A DNA stretch of 64,000 nucleotides from Ursus arctos (taxonomy: Eukaryota; Chordata; Mammalia; Carnivora; Ursidae), in the NCBI RefSeq assembly GCF_023065955.2, contig NW_026622863.1, positions 44,808,177-44,872,176 of the forward strand. Reading direction: 5' to 3'. Of this stretch, positions 23,787 to 53,549 are shown one piece after another (position 1 is the first letter of the stretch; the number at the start of each line of letters is the position of its first letter). Below the pieces are notes generated by a model that searched no databases, was not told the origin of the DNA, and was given only the letters and a program-made list of their open reading frames with translations. The position numbers were made by a program, and so were the translations under genes.

Positions 23787-24356
23787 AATTCAACCCAATA
23801 CAGCTAGTAGAAAAATGTAGACTATCTTTATGACTTTGGAGTGAATAAAGATTTTTAAGCGTAGAAAATCATAAACAATATAGTGAAAATGAGATGAATG
23901 TGACATATTAAAATTAAAGTTTTCTTCCAAACAAAGACATAACTGAAAAAGTTAACTAATGAGTGAAAAACTGGGAGAAGATATTTTTGGCTTCCCAAAA
24001 AAAGTGATTAATTTCCAGAATAAACAAAATCCTGCAAATTTTTAAGAATGGAAAATCAATAGAAAAAATGGGCAAAAAATAAAATAGACAACTAATACAA
24101 AAGAAAATCCAAATGGCTAACAAGTCTGAAGAGATATTCAACCTCATTCATAATCAGTTAGGAAATGACAATATGTTAGTTTAAATCTATCAGAGTAGCC
24201 AAATTTAGAAACTTGGAGAGGAAAACAAATAAAGTAAAATACAATTTAAAAAATAAAAAATAAATAAAATAGAAACTCAGAAAGGAACTAGTGTCAGTGA
24301 AGACATGTGGAATTTGGAATTATCCTGCACCTCCAGTTGGTATAACTCAGTATGTA

Positions 24357-24559
24357 GGGGCGCCTGGGTGGCTCAGTCGTTAAGCATCTGCCTTCGGCTC
24401 AGGGCCTGATCCCAGGGTCCTGGGATCAAGCCCCGCATTTGACTCCCTGCTCTGCTGGGAGCCTGCTTCTTCCTCTCCCACTCCCCCTGCTTGTGTTCCC
24501 TCTCTCGCTGGCTGTCTCTCTCTCTGTCAAATAAATAAATAAAATCTTTAAAAACAAAA
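24357..24559 (+). mobile_element. Can-SINE, young subfamily
   Basis: ggggcgcctgggtggctcag to AAATAAATAAATAAAATC. Flanked by cagtatgta (24348 and 24562). Confidence 0.9.
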
Positions 24560-24783
24560 TGCAGTATGTATATTCTATGATCCAGCAATCCCAATATTAG
24601 GTGTATAATCCAGAAAAACTCTTGCACAAGTCCCAAAGGATACAAGTTCAAGATTGTTGATTGAAGTATTATCTGTAGTAGCAAAGAATTCAAGGCAGTG
24701 TAGATCTTCCTTAGTTGGTGAATAATTAAGGATGGTGAGTTAATAAACTGGAGAGCTATGCAGCAGTCAGAAGCAATGAACCA

Positions 24784-24900
24784 GGGGCGCCTGACTGGCT
24801 CAGCTGGTAAGAGTGTGCAACTCTTGATCTCGGAGTTTTGAGTTTGAGCCCCAAGTTAGGTGTAGAGATTACTTAAAAATAAATAAAATTTTTTAAAAAA
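24784..24900 (+). mobile_element. Old tRNA-like Can-SINE
   Basis: ggggcgcctgactggctcag, actcttgatctcggagttt, then a direct A-rich tail. Flanked by gaagcaatgaaccag (24769) and gaagcaacgaaccag (24901). Confidence 0.85.
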
Positions 24901-24959
24901 GAAGCAACGAACCAGACATATAAACAACAACATGGAATGTCCTTAAAACAATATTGAGT

Positions 24960-25174
24960 GGGGCACCTAGGTGGCCCAGACAGTTAAGTGTCCGACTATT
25001 AATTTCGGCTCAGGTCATGATCGCAGAGTCATGAGACTGAGCCCCGCCTTGGGCTCCACCCTCAGCAGGGAATCTGCTTGAGATTCTCCCTCTCCCTCTG
25101 CCTTTCCCTCACAGTGCATGTGCACACACATGTGATCTCTCTCTAAAGTAAATAAATAAATAAATATTTTTCAA
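24960..25174 (+). mobile_element. Can-SINE with 14-bp target-site duplication
   Basis: ggggcacctaggtggcccag. Flanked by aaaacaatattgag (24945 and 25175). Confidence 0.87.
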
Positions 25175-25404
25175 AAAACAATATTGAGCAAAAAAAAGTA
25201 AAAATAGAAATTCACTTAATACCACTTTTGTACATTAAAAACATAAAAAAAGCATCTAAAGCACAATACATCTTTTAGGAATATAGGCACATTCCAATAA
25301 CCACAAATTAAACGCATTAGAAAGTGTGTCTATGAGGTGGAAGAAGAGATAGAAGTGGGAAGGGAGATATGGGAGAAAAAAATGACATAAAACATGGCTT
25401 TACG

Positions 25405-25604
25405 TGGGGTGCCTGGGTGGCTCAGTCATTAAGCATCTGCCTTCAGCCCAGGGCATGATCCCAGGGTCCTGGGATCTAGCCCCGCATCGGGCTCCCTGCT
25501 CCACTGGGAGCCTGCTTCTTCCTCTCCCACTCCACCTGCTTGTGTTCCCTCCCTCACTGGCTGTGTCTTTCTCTGTCAAATAAATAAATAAAATACTTTA
25601 AAAA
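25405..25604 (+). mobile_element. Can-SINE
   Basis: ggggtgcctgggtggctcag to AAATAAATAAATAAAATAC. Flanks tggctttac and tagctttac are a diverged duplication. Confidence 0.88.
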
Positions 25605-26955
25605 ATAGCTTTACACAAGTTACTGCTAATAGTGTGTCAGAAATAAAACAGTATGGTAAAATCAGTTCTCAGAAAAAGAAAAAAAAGAACGAGCGAATGA
25701 GAAATGTTAAGAAAAGGAAGCAATACAAGCAAAAATCATAAGGAAGGACGACAAAGGATATTTCATACTGATGGAAGGAATAATTCACTGATGTCATGCT
25801 AATATCATAAATCTTCATGCGCCTAACAATATAACTTCAAAATATATAAAGCAAAAACTGATACAGCTAAATGGAGAAATGGACATAACGTCACTAATAA
25901 TGGGAGAGTTTATTATACCTTCCAGAAGCCAACAGATAAAACAGGAAAAAAAAGTAAGGATATAGTGAATAAGAATTAGAGAACTGATAAACCTGTATAG
26001 TCAGATCCCTGATCCCAACAATCAGAAGGAACATCCTTTAAAAACATACAGAACATTTCCAAAACAAAACAAAACCCCCACATACTAGGTCAAAAGGGAA
26101 ATCTCAGCACATCCCTAAGAATTTATATCATTCAGAACATGTTCATTGAATAAAATCAGCAATCGACTACAAAAAGATAATCAAGGAAAACTCCAGGTAT
26201 GTAGATATCCAAAAAGAGATTTCTAAAAAATTTGGGGGTTAATCGACATTACACTTTTGGGGAACTGAATGACAAAGAAAGCACCACATATCAAAACCTG
26301 GAGTACACAGAATAACAAAATAAACATTAAGGGGGGGGTGGAGAATGAGCCAACAAAGCAGAAATAAGTGAAATAAAATCCCCCCCCCACACAAAATAAG
26401 TAGGAGAGATTATCAGTAAACAAAAAGCTGGGGTTTTTTAAAGACTGATAAAACTATAAGATTTGGTCCAGAGAAAGAAGAGAAGGAACAAATAAATATC
26501 AGGAAAACCAAAGGAAATATAACTTCAGATGCAAATGAATCATAAAAAAATGTATAAAATTATGCCAATGAATCTGAAATCCTACATAAAATAGAGGTTG
26601 TTCTAGGCAGATATAAATTATAAAAATCTATTCCAGGAGAAAGTAATAAATGTGAATAAACCAACATCCACAGAAGTTGACATTACAAAGACCTACCAAA
26701 AGGCACCACACATGGATGACTTTATAGTCAAGTTCCACCAAATGTTCAAAGAGCAAATAACTCCACTGTACCACAAGTCATTCCAGGTTGCAGAATAAGG
26801 TAGACGGTTCCCCCAAATCATAGAACAGAGCTATCATTTCCCTAATGTCAACACTGGGGGAGGATAGCACAAGAAAGAAAACCCCGCGGCCAATCCCATT
26901 CTGAAAACAAATGCAGAACAACCTAAATTAAATATTATTAAAAGTCTGGCACAAG

Positions 26956-27156
26956 GGGCACCTGGGTGGCACAGCGGTTAAGCATCTGCCTTCGGCTCAG
27001 GGCGTGATCCCGGCGATCTGGGATTGAGCCCCACATCAGGCTCTTCTGCTATGAGCCTGCTTCTTCCTCTCCCACTCCCCCTGCTTGTGTTCCCTCTCTC
27101 GCTAGCTGTCTCTATCTCTGTCGAATAAATAAATAAAATCTTTAAAAAAAAAAAAA
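26956..27156 (+). mobile_element. Can-SINE, young, with perfect 15-bp target-site duplication
   Basis: gggcacctgggtggcacagc to poly-A. Flanked by aaagtctggcacaag at 26941-26955 and 27157-27171 without mismatch. Confidence 0.93.
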
Positions 27157-27625
27157 AAAGTCTGGCACAAGACAAGCACTGTTCGTTATCACCACTATCC
27201 GTAACATTGTATTGGAACTCTTAGCCGAAGGGGAAGGGGTGAGCAATGAGTTACAAAGATTGGAAAGTCTAAACTGTCATTTTGTTACTGCAACAGGATC
27301 ATCGAGCCAGGAAAGTATGGAGACTTAAAACAGGTAAGAGTGAGTTCAGCAAGGGAGCCAGATCCAAGATAAGCAATAAAAAACACAACAGCAGTAACTG
27401 ATCAGAAGAACAACTCCAAGTCATAAATAAATAAGTAAAAACAGTAAACTCCCAGTGAAAGAACCAGAGAAAGCATATACAAGATATTCCAGGAGAAAAT
27501 TATACCTGTGTCCAAGATGGAAGACTCAAGATTACAAAATCATAAATTCTCCCCAAATTAATAACTTATTCATTACAATTCCAATCAAAATCCAAAGCAT
27601 TTGTTATGGAATTGACAAGTTCCAT

Positions 27626-28276
27626 CCCACTACCCATCCCCCCCCACAGGACCCCACGATGTTTAGACTCAAGCCAGGTCCCCTTGCTCATCCAAGTCTA
27701 GACAGCCACTTGGAAACCACCTGTTCTGCTGCCCACCTGACTCTCTCTGATTTGAATCAACCCATAAGCAATTGGTAAACAGAGTAACAATGTCGCATAA
27801 CACAAGCATGTTGGTTAATATGCAACTTTCTCCAGGAAGTTAATATTCTGAATCAGGGGCAAGCTTTTTCACAGTTAAAGGGGAAGCCTTAGTGATCAAA
27901 GAATATCTTCACACACAAAAAGCTGCAAATTTGCAGAAGTCTCTTCCTTTAGCTCCACAGTGGCTCCTTTTGTTGGTTTCAAAGACCATAATCCTTGCTG
28001 CAATGTTATGGTATGTAGCCAAGATGTGAATGCAGATGAAGAAACCATAATGATATTTTCTCATATCAAAACGACAGATTAATGAAGACAACCCCTAAAT
28101 CAGATTTCTAATTTTGATGGAAATGGTCTCCATTAGAAATTAATATCTCCAGACCAGCATCTCTGAGAAGGAAGCACGAGCCCCAGCCTTTAAAGATTGC
28201 AAAGGGACTGAAGGTGTTGCTAAGTGCGAATATCCGTGGAAATTTATGCTAGCGTGAATATCCGTGGAAATTTAAC
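27626..28276. other. Unassigned; small tandem duplication
   Basis: No gene recognised. At 28226-28275 gaatatccgtggaaattta occurs twice, 28 bp apart. Confidence 0.45.
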
Positions 28277-28289
28277 TGTGCTAGTATTT

Positions 28290-28489
28290 TTTTTTTTAAG
28301 ATTTTATTTATTTATTTATTTGACAGAGATAGAGACAGCCAGCGAGAGAGGGAACACAAGCAGGGGGAGTGGGAGAGGAAGAAGCAGGCTCATAGCGGAG
28401 GAGCCTGATGTGGGGCCCGATCCCATAACACCGGGATCACGCCCTGAGCCGAAGGCAGACGTTTAACCGCTGTGCCACCCAGGCGCCCC
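28290..28489 (-). mobile_element. Can-SINE, young, reverse
   Basis: aagattttatttatttattt to gtgccacccaggcgcccc. Flanked by tgtgctagtattt (28277) and tgcgctagtattt (28490). It is the last Can-SINE before a 33.5-kb SINE-free stretch. Confidence 0.9.
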
Positions 28490-28503
28490 TGCGCTAGTAT
28501 TTC

Positions 28504-29399
28504 TATTAGAATCCTTATTGGTTTTGTAGCTCTCTGATTATAAAGTTGCATACGTTTTGAACCATCTGTCCCTAGTTTTCTTTTTCCTATAAAGCCTTGT
28601 TATTTTTAGCACACTGTTTTGTAGAACTCCCAGTTTTTTCAGGAATGCATCTATCAGTCATGGCAGAACCCGCCAGAATAAGCGGAGACTCTATCTTCCA
28701 ACAAACATTCTTGATAGGTCCAAAGTTTCCCTGACATGTAGCAAGGAGATCAGGTATCCACTTCCCTCTCAGTGTGGAAAAACTTCCCAGGAGTCCGCTG
28801 CGGGTGTGTGTGTGTGTGTGTGAAGGTTGGGGGTAGTTCTTTGGAGTCTGGGAACCAGAGCCCATCATAGTTCCTCTCTTCTCTCCTCCCTCCAGACCTC
28901 CGGACCACTCAGACGAAGCCATGTGAAAAAGGCCAGAATTTTGCCGCTTACAAACTTACAGATCTTGAGCTAGCCACCGAACCTCTGAAGGATTCAGTTT
29001 CCTCATTCTTTAAACGGGAAGGCGGTGTTTTTTAAAAATCATGTTTAATTTAAAAATCCGCCTTTGATTCTTGCTTTGCCATTTAGACCTCTGTGGCCTC
29101 GGACAAGTGACTTTGCTTCTCAATGCGTCCTCTGTAAAATGGGTTTTTGCGAGAATTTAATGATGCCACGCGTGCAAACCACTTAGCACAAGATGCGCAT
29201 TAAGCTTCCAATAAATTGAAGTTCCTATTCTGGGAGGTGGGGAATTCTCGAGGCTACTAGGTTTGACTGCTGAGGCAGAAGAACCCAGAGCTGGTGGGGA
29301 AAGACATGGCTGTGATTTCCCCACGGACAGTAAACATGTCCTGCCAGCCGGGTCTTCCCCACTGAGGCCTCGCCATCAGCCGGACCCCCGAGCTTGCAA
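28504..29399. other. Intergenic upstream of MAP3K10; MIR fragments
   Basis: A (GT)n of about 10 units lies at 28803-28821. 28960-29220 resembles MIR pieces (ctctgtaaaatgggtttttg, cacttagcacaagatgcgc). The rest is unassigned. Confidence 0.5.
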
Positions 29400-29459
29400 G
29401 AGCCACCAACCGGCTGCCAGCGTTTGGGGCCGCCTCCCGCCGCGCGGATCCGAGAACGG

Positions 29460-29479
29460 ACTACACTTCCCGGCGTGCA
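29460..29479 (+). promoter_or_regulatory. ZNF143/SBS-type motif, copy 1
   Basis: ACTACACTTCCCGGCGTGCA closely resembles the vertebrate promoter consensus ACTACAATTCCCAGCATGCA bound by ZNF143/THAP11. It lies about 1 kb upstream of the MAP3K10 ATG. Confidence 0.5.
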
Positions 29480-29828
29480 CCTCGGGTCGGGACCCCGAGG
29501 GGCCGGACAGCCAAGGGGACCTGGTCCCAGCCGCGTTAGAGGCTGGAGGCAGTAACAGCCACTGGGGCAGCTCCTATATTTCGCTTTGCGACGCCAGTCA
29601 GCCACCGTCAATCCCACCTTGAGCCGCGGACTCGCAGGGTCTGTGAGGAGCGCTTGGCCCCCTCCTCCGTCCCTCTTCCAGGCGTCCGGCCCACCTGGTC
29701 CCAGGGTCCGAGGCCAGACTTATCTCCCCGGGAGGATTCCTTCGGCCCCGCGGGGCCCCCACTGCGGCCCGAGGCTGGCAGCGGGGCTCTGGGGGCCAGG
29801 GGACAGCCTCGAGGCCGCGCAGCCAGAG

Positions 29829-29847
29829 ACTACAACTCCCAGGCGGC
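29829..29847 (+). promoter_or_regulatory. ZNF143/SBS-type motif, copy 2
   Basis: ACTACAACTCCCAGGCGGC matches the 5' core ACTACAAYTCCCAG of the same motif family. It is immediately upstream of the GGC triplet run. Confidence 0.5.
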
Positions 29848-30352
29848 ACCGCGGCGGCGGCGGCGGCGGCGAGCACGTCACTGAGGCACCGCCGGCGGCC
29901 CGGGGAAGCGGCGCGGGCGGGGGCAGGGCTGGGGCCGACCGGGAGGCCGGTGCTGAGGATGGGGGCCGCCCGGCCGCCCCGCGCGTGAGAAGGCCGAGGG
30001 GCGCGCCACCCCGTCCCGGGGCGGGCGCCCCCCGGGCCCAGCCACCCCCACCCCACCCGGCAGTCGTGGCCCGGGATGCGGAGCCGGGGGCCGCCGGTGG
30101 AGCTGCGCGGGGTGAGAGGCGCGGGGAAGGGGGCTGCCTGCTTCCCTCACCCTCGTCCCCCACCGGCGGGCCCCGGCAGGAATTCGGGAGCCGCGCGTCC
30201 AGGCCCTCTTAGCGCCCTGACATTTGGGGGGGACAGGTGAACCCGCCGCCCTACCCGCACCCCGCCCCGCCTGGGCAGCTGAATCAGAGGGGACGACCCT
30301 GCCCTTTGAAGGAGGCTTTTTGTTGCTCCTGCGGAGGGCCCCCCCCCCAGCC

Positions 30353-30445
30353 ATGGCCACCAGGAGCCCCCTAGAACCCGCAGGGACTGCCCCCCATCCT
30401 GGCCGCCGGGGCCCGCCCTCTGCATCCCGCGGGCAGCCAGTGTGA
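30353..30445 (+). other. uORF in MAP3K10 leader (30 codons)
   Basis: ATG at 30353 in the context gccATGg (G at -3, G at +4) is followed by 30 sense codons and TGA at 30443-30445, 33 nt before the MAP3K10 start. That start itself has C at -3. The uORF would matter only if transcription starts upstream of 30353. Confidence 0.5.
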
Positions 30446-44372
<13,927 letters not shown>

Positions 44373-44483
44373 GGCCCACCCTCCACCGCCCGCCTGGGCA
44401 GCCATGAATGTAGCGCCCCAGGCCCCGCCCCAGCCAGCCGTGCCACAAGGCGGGGAGAGGCCCTGGGCAGGATATTCACTCTA

Positions 44484-44521
44484 TTTATTGGGGAAGGGGG
44501 GAGGGGGTCACTTAATTTATT
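44484..44521 (-). terminator. TTC9B: Candidate TTC9B poly(A) signals (two AATAAA)
   Basis: Minus-strand AATAAA at 44521-44516 and 44489-44484 are the first canonical hexamers after the TTC9B stop (about 410-450 nt downstream). Both lie inside the MAP3K10 3' UTR. I found no AATAAA or ATTAAA on this strand between 44640 and 44930. Confidence 0.5.
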
Positions 44522-44628
44522 CCTTTGTACCCCAGAGGGTGGGTCCCTGTGCCTACCCTGCAGTGGGGGGGAGGGTGGCAGGGATACTCAGGGACAGGGC
44601 ATCATAGGGATTCGGCACAAAATGCAGC

Positions 44629-44634
44629 ATTAAA
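44629..44634 (+). terminator. MAP3K10: MAP3K10 poly(A) signal ATTAAA
   Basis: ATTAAA, the commonest variant hexamer, lies 257 nt after the stop codon, with GU-rich sequence about 25-30 nt downstream. There is no AATAAA on this strand between the stop codon and this point. Confidence 0.7.
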
Positions 44635-44929
44635 GGTAACCCCTGCCCCTACCACTCTTGGCTGTGTCTTTCCCCAGCCCAGGCCCTGATCCTGGGTCAT
44701 CTCCAGGAGGGCACCCCCACCCCCATCCAACACTTCCTCCCCGAGCCTCTGGGTTTCTGAGCTCCAGAGGGCAAAGCCCGGGGCCCATGTTCCCTCCCTG
44801 GTCCCCACAAGAACACCACACAAAGCGGTTATGGTCACCAGTGACAAGTGCTTTACCAGCAAACACACGAGTCGGGGGAAGTTACACGGTGAGGTGGGAG
44901 TGGGGGAGGGAAAGCCCCCTCGGTTGGCC

Positions 44930-47094
<2,165 letters not shown>

Positions 47095-47200
47095 TGTGGG
47101 AAACTCCTGCGGCCGCCGCTGCAGCTACCGCATCGCCCCCCGCGGGGCCGGTCCCCACCCTTTCTCCGCCCCCGCACCTCCGGCAGCCGACTCCGCCTGC
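47095..47200 (-). promoter_or_regulatory. TTC9B: TTC9B CpG-rich promoter with SBS-like motif at the start codon
   Basis: GC-rich, TATA-less sequence. On the minus strand the start codon lies inside TTTCCCACAATGCAGC, a partial match to the ZNF143/THAP11-type motif (ttcccacaatgca). Exact transcription start unknown. Confidence 0.45.
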
Positions 47201-49616
47201 CCCCTATGGGTCTGGAGAAACCCCTCAGGACTTTCCCTTCCTATCCTCCAAATCTGCCCCAGCCCTAGTTCTCCAACCGGCCTCTCCCTTCTTCTCACTT
47301 ACCTCCCACCCTCCTGCCTGCTCTCCTCCTCCCTGCCCAAAGCTCCCAAAGCTTTCTGGAAGGAAAAGACAAGTCTGGGGGAAAGAGCTGGAAGATACCA
47401 ACCTCGTGGAAAGCAGGTTTTCAGACCCCTAGGCGTTTCACATATTTAGATAAGAACACGGGTTATGGGCTTGGGCTGCCCAGATTCAATTCCTTGCTCT
47501 TCTCAATAGTTGTAGTACTTGGACAAATCACCCAAATTACCTGGAACTCTATATCCTCATCAGTACCATAGGACAATGATAGCAACTTGGAAACTCATTT
47601 GTTTATCTATGCAACAAATATTCACTGATATCTTTTCTGTGCTCAGCTCTGGTCTGGGTGATGCCAGGAAAGAGCAGGGACTGAGAGAGCCTCAGCCCCT
47701 ACCCTCACTGAGCCCCTAGTCCAGCGGGGAGACAGACCAGTGACCAGACAGTGACAGCACTGATGGGCTAGCCTGGGAAGCTCTGGCAAAGTGGCCAGGG
47801 TGGGACAGGGAAGGCACAGGCAGTGGGTCGAGCCCTGCATGGGGGAGGCACAACGGGCTGTGAGGACCCAGAGGAGGCGCCTGCCCTAGACTGAGGTGGT
47901 GAGTGAAGGCTTCCTGGAGGAGGGGATAACTCAATGAACAAAAGAGATCTGCTTCTTGCTCTCCTCGAGCTCACTGTCTGGGTAGGAAAAGCAGTGGGAA
48001 TGCAGACAAGCAACAGCCCAGAGTGAGCAGCACAATAATACGAGAGTGTACAGAGAAGGAAGCACATGAGAGGCTTTTAAGAGAAAAACAGGGTGAATAA
48101 GATGGTTGATCTCCAACCCTCCTTAGCTGCTCACTTGGTGGTGGGACCTTGGCTTCCCCCTTGCCTTCCTTCTGGGTAACCTGGGAATAACGAGTGAGTT
48201 TACTTCAGAGTAGTCATAGGGACTGAATTACGTTGCGCAGATAAAGCAGTTAGCTTGGGGCCTGGCACAGGAATGGACAGTTAACAAGCCCCGTTTCTTA
48301 TCACCCATGAGACTGTGAGGTCTGTGATCATAAGTGCATGGCTGAGTCAGCATCCATGTAGAGCTGCTGAAGGAATAAGTGAAGGGATAACTTTATGTGC
48401 TTCATGTATTACCACCCTCTCCCGCTCCCTGCCAGACCCTGGCTTGGGCCTCAGCCCCAAGCACCAAGCTTCTATTTCCACTCTCCCCTCCCCCTGCCAC
48501 TGCACATCCTCTTCCTGGAGGCCACATGGCAGGTCCCACCCAGCAGGTCCAAAACTGAACACAGCACCTTCCGTCCCAACGGCAATATTTGCTTCCATCT
48601 CTTATCGAGCTTTGCTGAATGAGTCTCTCCCCTCTCTGGTCCTCCAACCATGAACATCTCCAGGGCAAAAACTTCCTCCTCTCTTGCACCTCCAAACCTA
48701 GGCTTGGTTAAGAGTCTAATTAATATTCCTGAGGTTGAATTCCTGAGATCACCCCAGCCGTGTTTTTAGTTAAAAAACGTGGAGGTCCATTGGTTTATAA
48801 CAAATATTTTCTGAGCACCTGCTAAATAGCTAGGTGCTGGGGTTTGGCAGAAACAGGGGACAAGTGTGCCTAGCTCGCAGTCCTGCTGGGATGCAGTGCT
48901 AGCAACTCCATAGGACCTACTAGGTGTCAAGCACGGTCCTAAAGCTCTACATCTCTATTAACTCACACCCACAGCACACCTCTAGGAGACCGGGGCTGCA
49001 ATTTATACCTATTCGCACCGTGGCACCCTAGGGGTTAAGTAAATCAGATCCCATTCATAGAACACATGCTATCCAAGACCCATACTATCCCAGACTGATG
49101 ACTCCCTGTGATGTGCTGGGCTTGTGCAACCATTACAAAATATTGAATTAGTTGCTAACATATGGAAGTAGAGATACTTATGGAATTGTAGATTTTCAAA
49201 TTCACGTGAACAAAATCTGAAAATCTGGCACCATTGACGTAGCATTCCTTATGACTGGGACAGCTTCCCACAGTCCCCATCCCTCCCAGTTTCTTCCCGA
49301 CTCTGAGACGGAGAACCACTCAGGTTGCAGCATCTCTGTCCATTTATCTCCAGCAGGCAGTCGCGCCGGGGATCCTAGTTTTAGCTCGCGGAGCCGCGCT
49401 TGCGGAAGTCCGCCAGTGCCCCCTAGCGGAAGGGTCCAGAATTTGCAACGTGTCTCCCGGCAGCCATTAAGGGACTCGGTAAAGAGCATCCAATCAGAAA
49501 GATGAGAGGCCTGGAAAGTGACCGATCAAAAGCGAGACAGGGGTCCGAATTCGCCCAATGAGGACAGAGAGCGCTCAAAATTAAAAACAACAACAACAAA
49601 AACAACAAAAACCTCT
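47201..49616. other. Intergenic TTC9B-CCNP: MIR and L2 fragments only
   Basis: Contains MIR-like pieces (about 47455-47620, 48180-48290 and 48920-49040) and L2-like pieces (about 47590-48060 with tgcaacaaatattcactgat, and about 48790-48900). An AAC-rich run occurs at 49580-49612. No ORF with recognisable homology and no Can-SINE. Confidence 0.5.
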
Positions 49617-49622
49617 TTTATT
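49617..49622 (-). terminator. CCNP: CCNP poly(A) signal AATAAA
   Basis: Minus-strand AATAAA 53 nt after the stop, followed at once by a T/GTT-rich stretch (complement of the AAC run at 49580-49612). That stretch would serve as the downstream element. The implied 3' UTR is very short, under 80 nt. Confidence 0.75.
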
Positions 49623-49674
49623 GAAGTGGGAAACGGATACACACGGACAGTCTTTTTTGATGGGGTCTCCCGGC

Positions 49675-53210
<3,536 letters not shown>

Positions 53211-53330
53211 CCTCCACGCTGGCGTCGGGGGACCAAGCCGAGAGGCCCTCTTCCTGCTGGAGCGAAGGATCCGTGGCGGGCGCTTTAAATTGTGCCTGCA
53301 CGCATGCGCGCTGAGCACGCCTCACAGGGG
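53211..53330 (-). promoter_or_regulatory. CCNP: Putative CCNP core promoter
   Basis: On the minus strand ATTTAAA (53290-53284) lies about 75-80 nt before the ATG, a weak TATA-like element, with GCGC-rich flanks. It would place the start site near 53260 and make the ATG at 53210 the first in the mRNA. Confidence 0.35.
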
Positions 53331-53420
53331 CAGGTGCAGAGGTGATGGCGAATACTATGCAGGTTGGCTCTGGCCCCTCCGAACCTAAGGTCAGGCAGCT
53401 GGAGTCAAATCCTCTTCCTG

Positions 53421-53482
53421 CTACTTATTATAGGATCAGAAACAGCCCCTCCTACTTATTATAGGATCAGAAACAGCCCCTC
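53421..53482. repeat. Perfect 31-bp tandem duplication
   Basis: Positions 53421-53451 and 53452-53482 are identical (unit begins ctacttattataggatcag). It sits in a MIR-like sequence (about 53390-53540) just upstream of CCNP. Absence of any mismatch implies a recent duplication or an assembly duplication. Confidence 0.9.
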
Positions 53483-53549
53483 CGAGGCTCCCTTTCCTCA
53501 GCTATAAACTAGGGATTGTTTCAAAACTAGTAAGACAAGTGGCCAGCGA

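Larger units (their letters stand above)
21098..27625 (+). mobile_element. Mosaic of decayed L1 fragments, mainly sense ORF2 and 3' end
   Basis: Between the SINE insertions the sequence is A-rich and repeatedly resembles L1 ORF2. Examples are aaaaatttgatataattcaac at 22070, attcctctataccaatagc at 22490, agaccagaaatagac-type sequence at 22950, gatccagcaatcccaatatt at 24579 and gtgagttcagcaagggagc at 27340. No ORF longer than about 110 codons survives, so none is active. Confidence 0.6.
44373..44655 (+). other. MAP3K10: MAP3K10 3' UTR
   Basis: About 280 nt of GC-rich sequence after the stop. The end is inferred from the poly(A) signal at 44629-44634 followed by a GT-rich stretch (ggctgtgtc near 44660). 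It also contains TTTATT at 44484-44489 and 44516-44521, which are AATAAA on the opposite strand. Confidence 0.7.

Noticed and set aside
1..29000. KRAB zinc-finger gene upstream of MAP3K10, as expected from the human neighbourhood
   Set aside because: No C2H2 finger repeats (TGEKPY linkers) occur in any frame. The ZNF genes, if present, lie further left.
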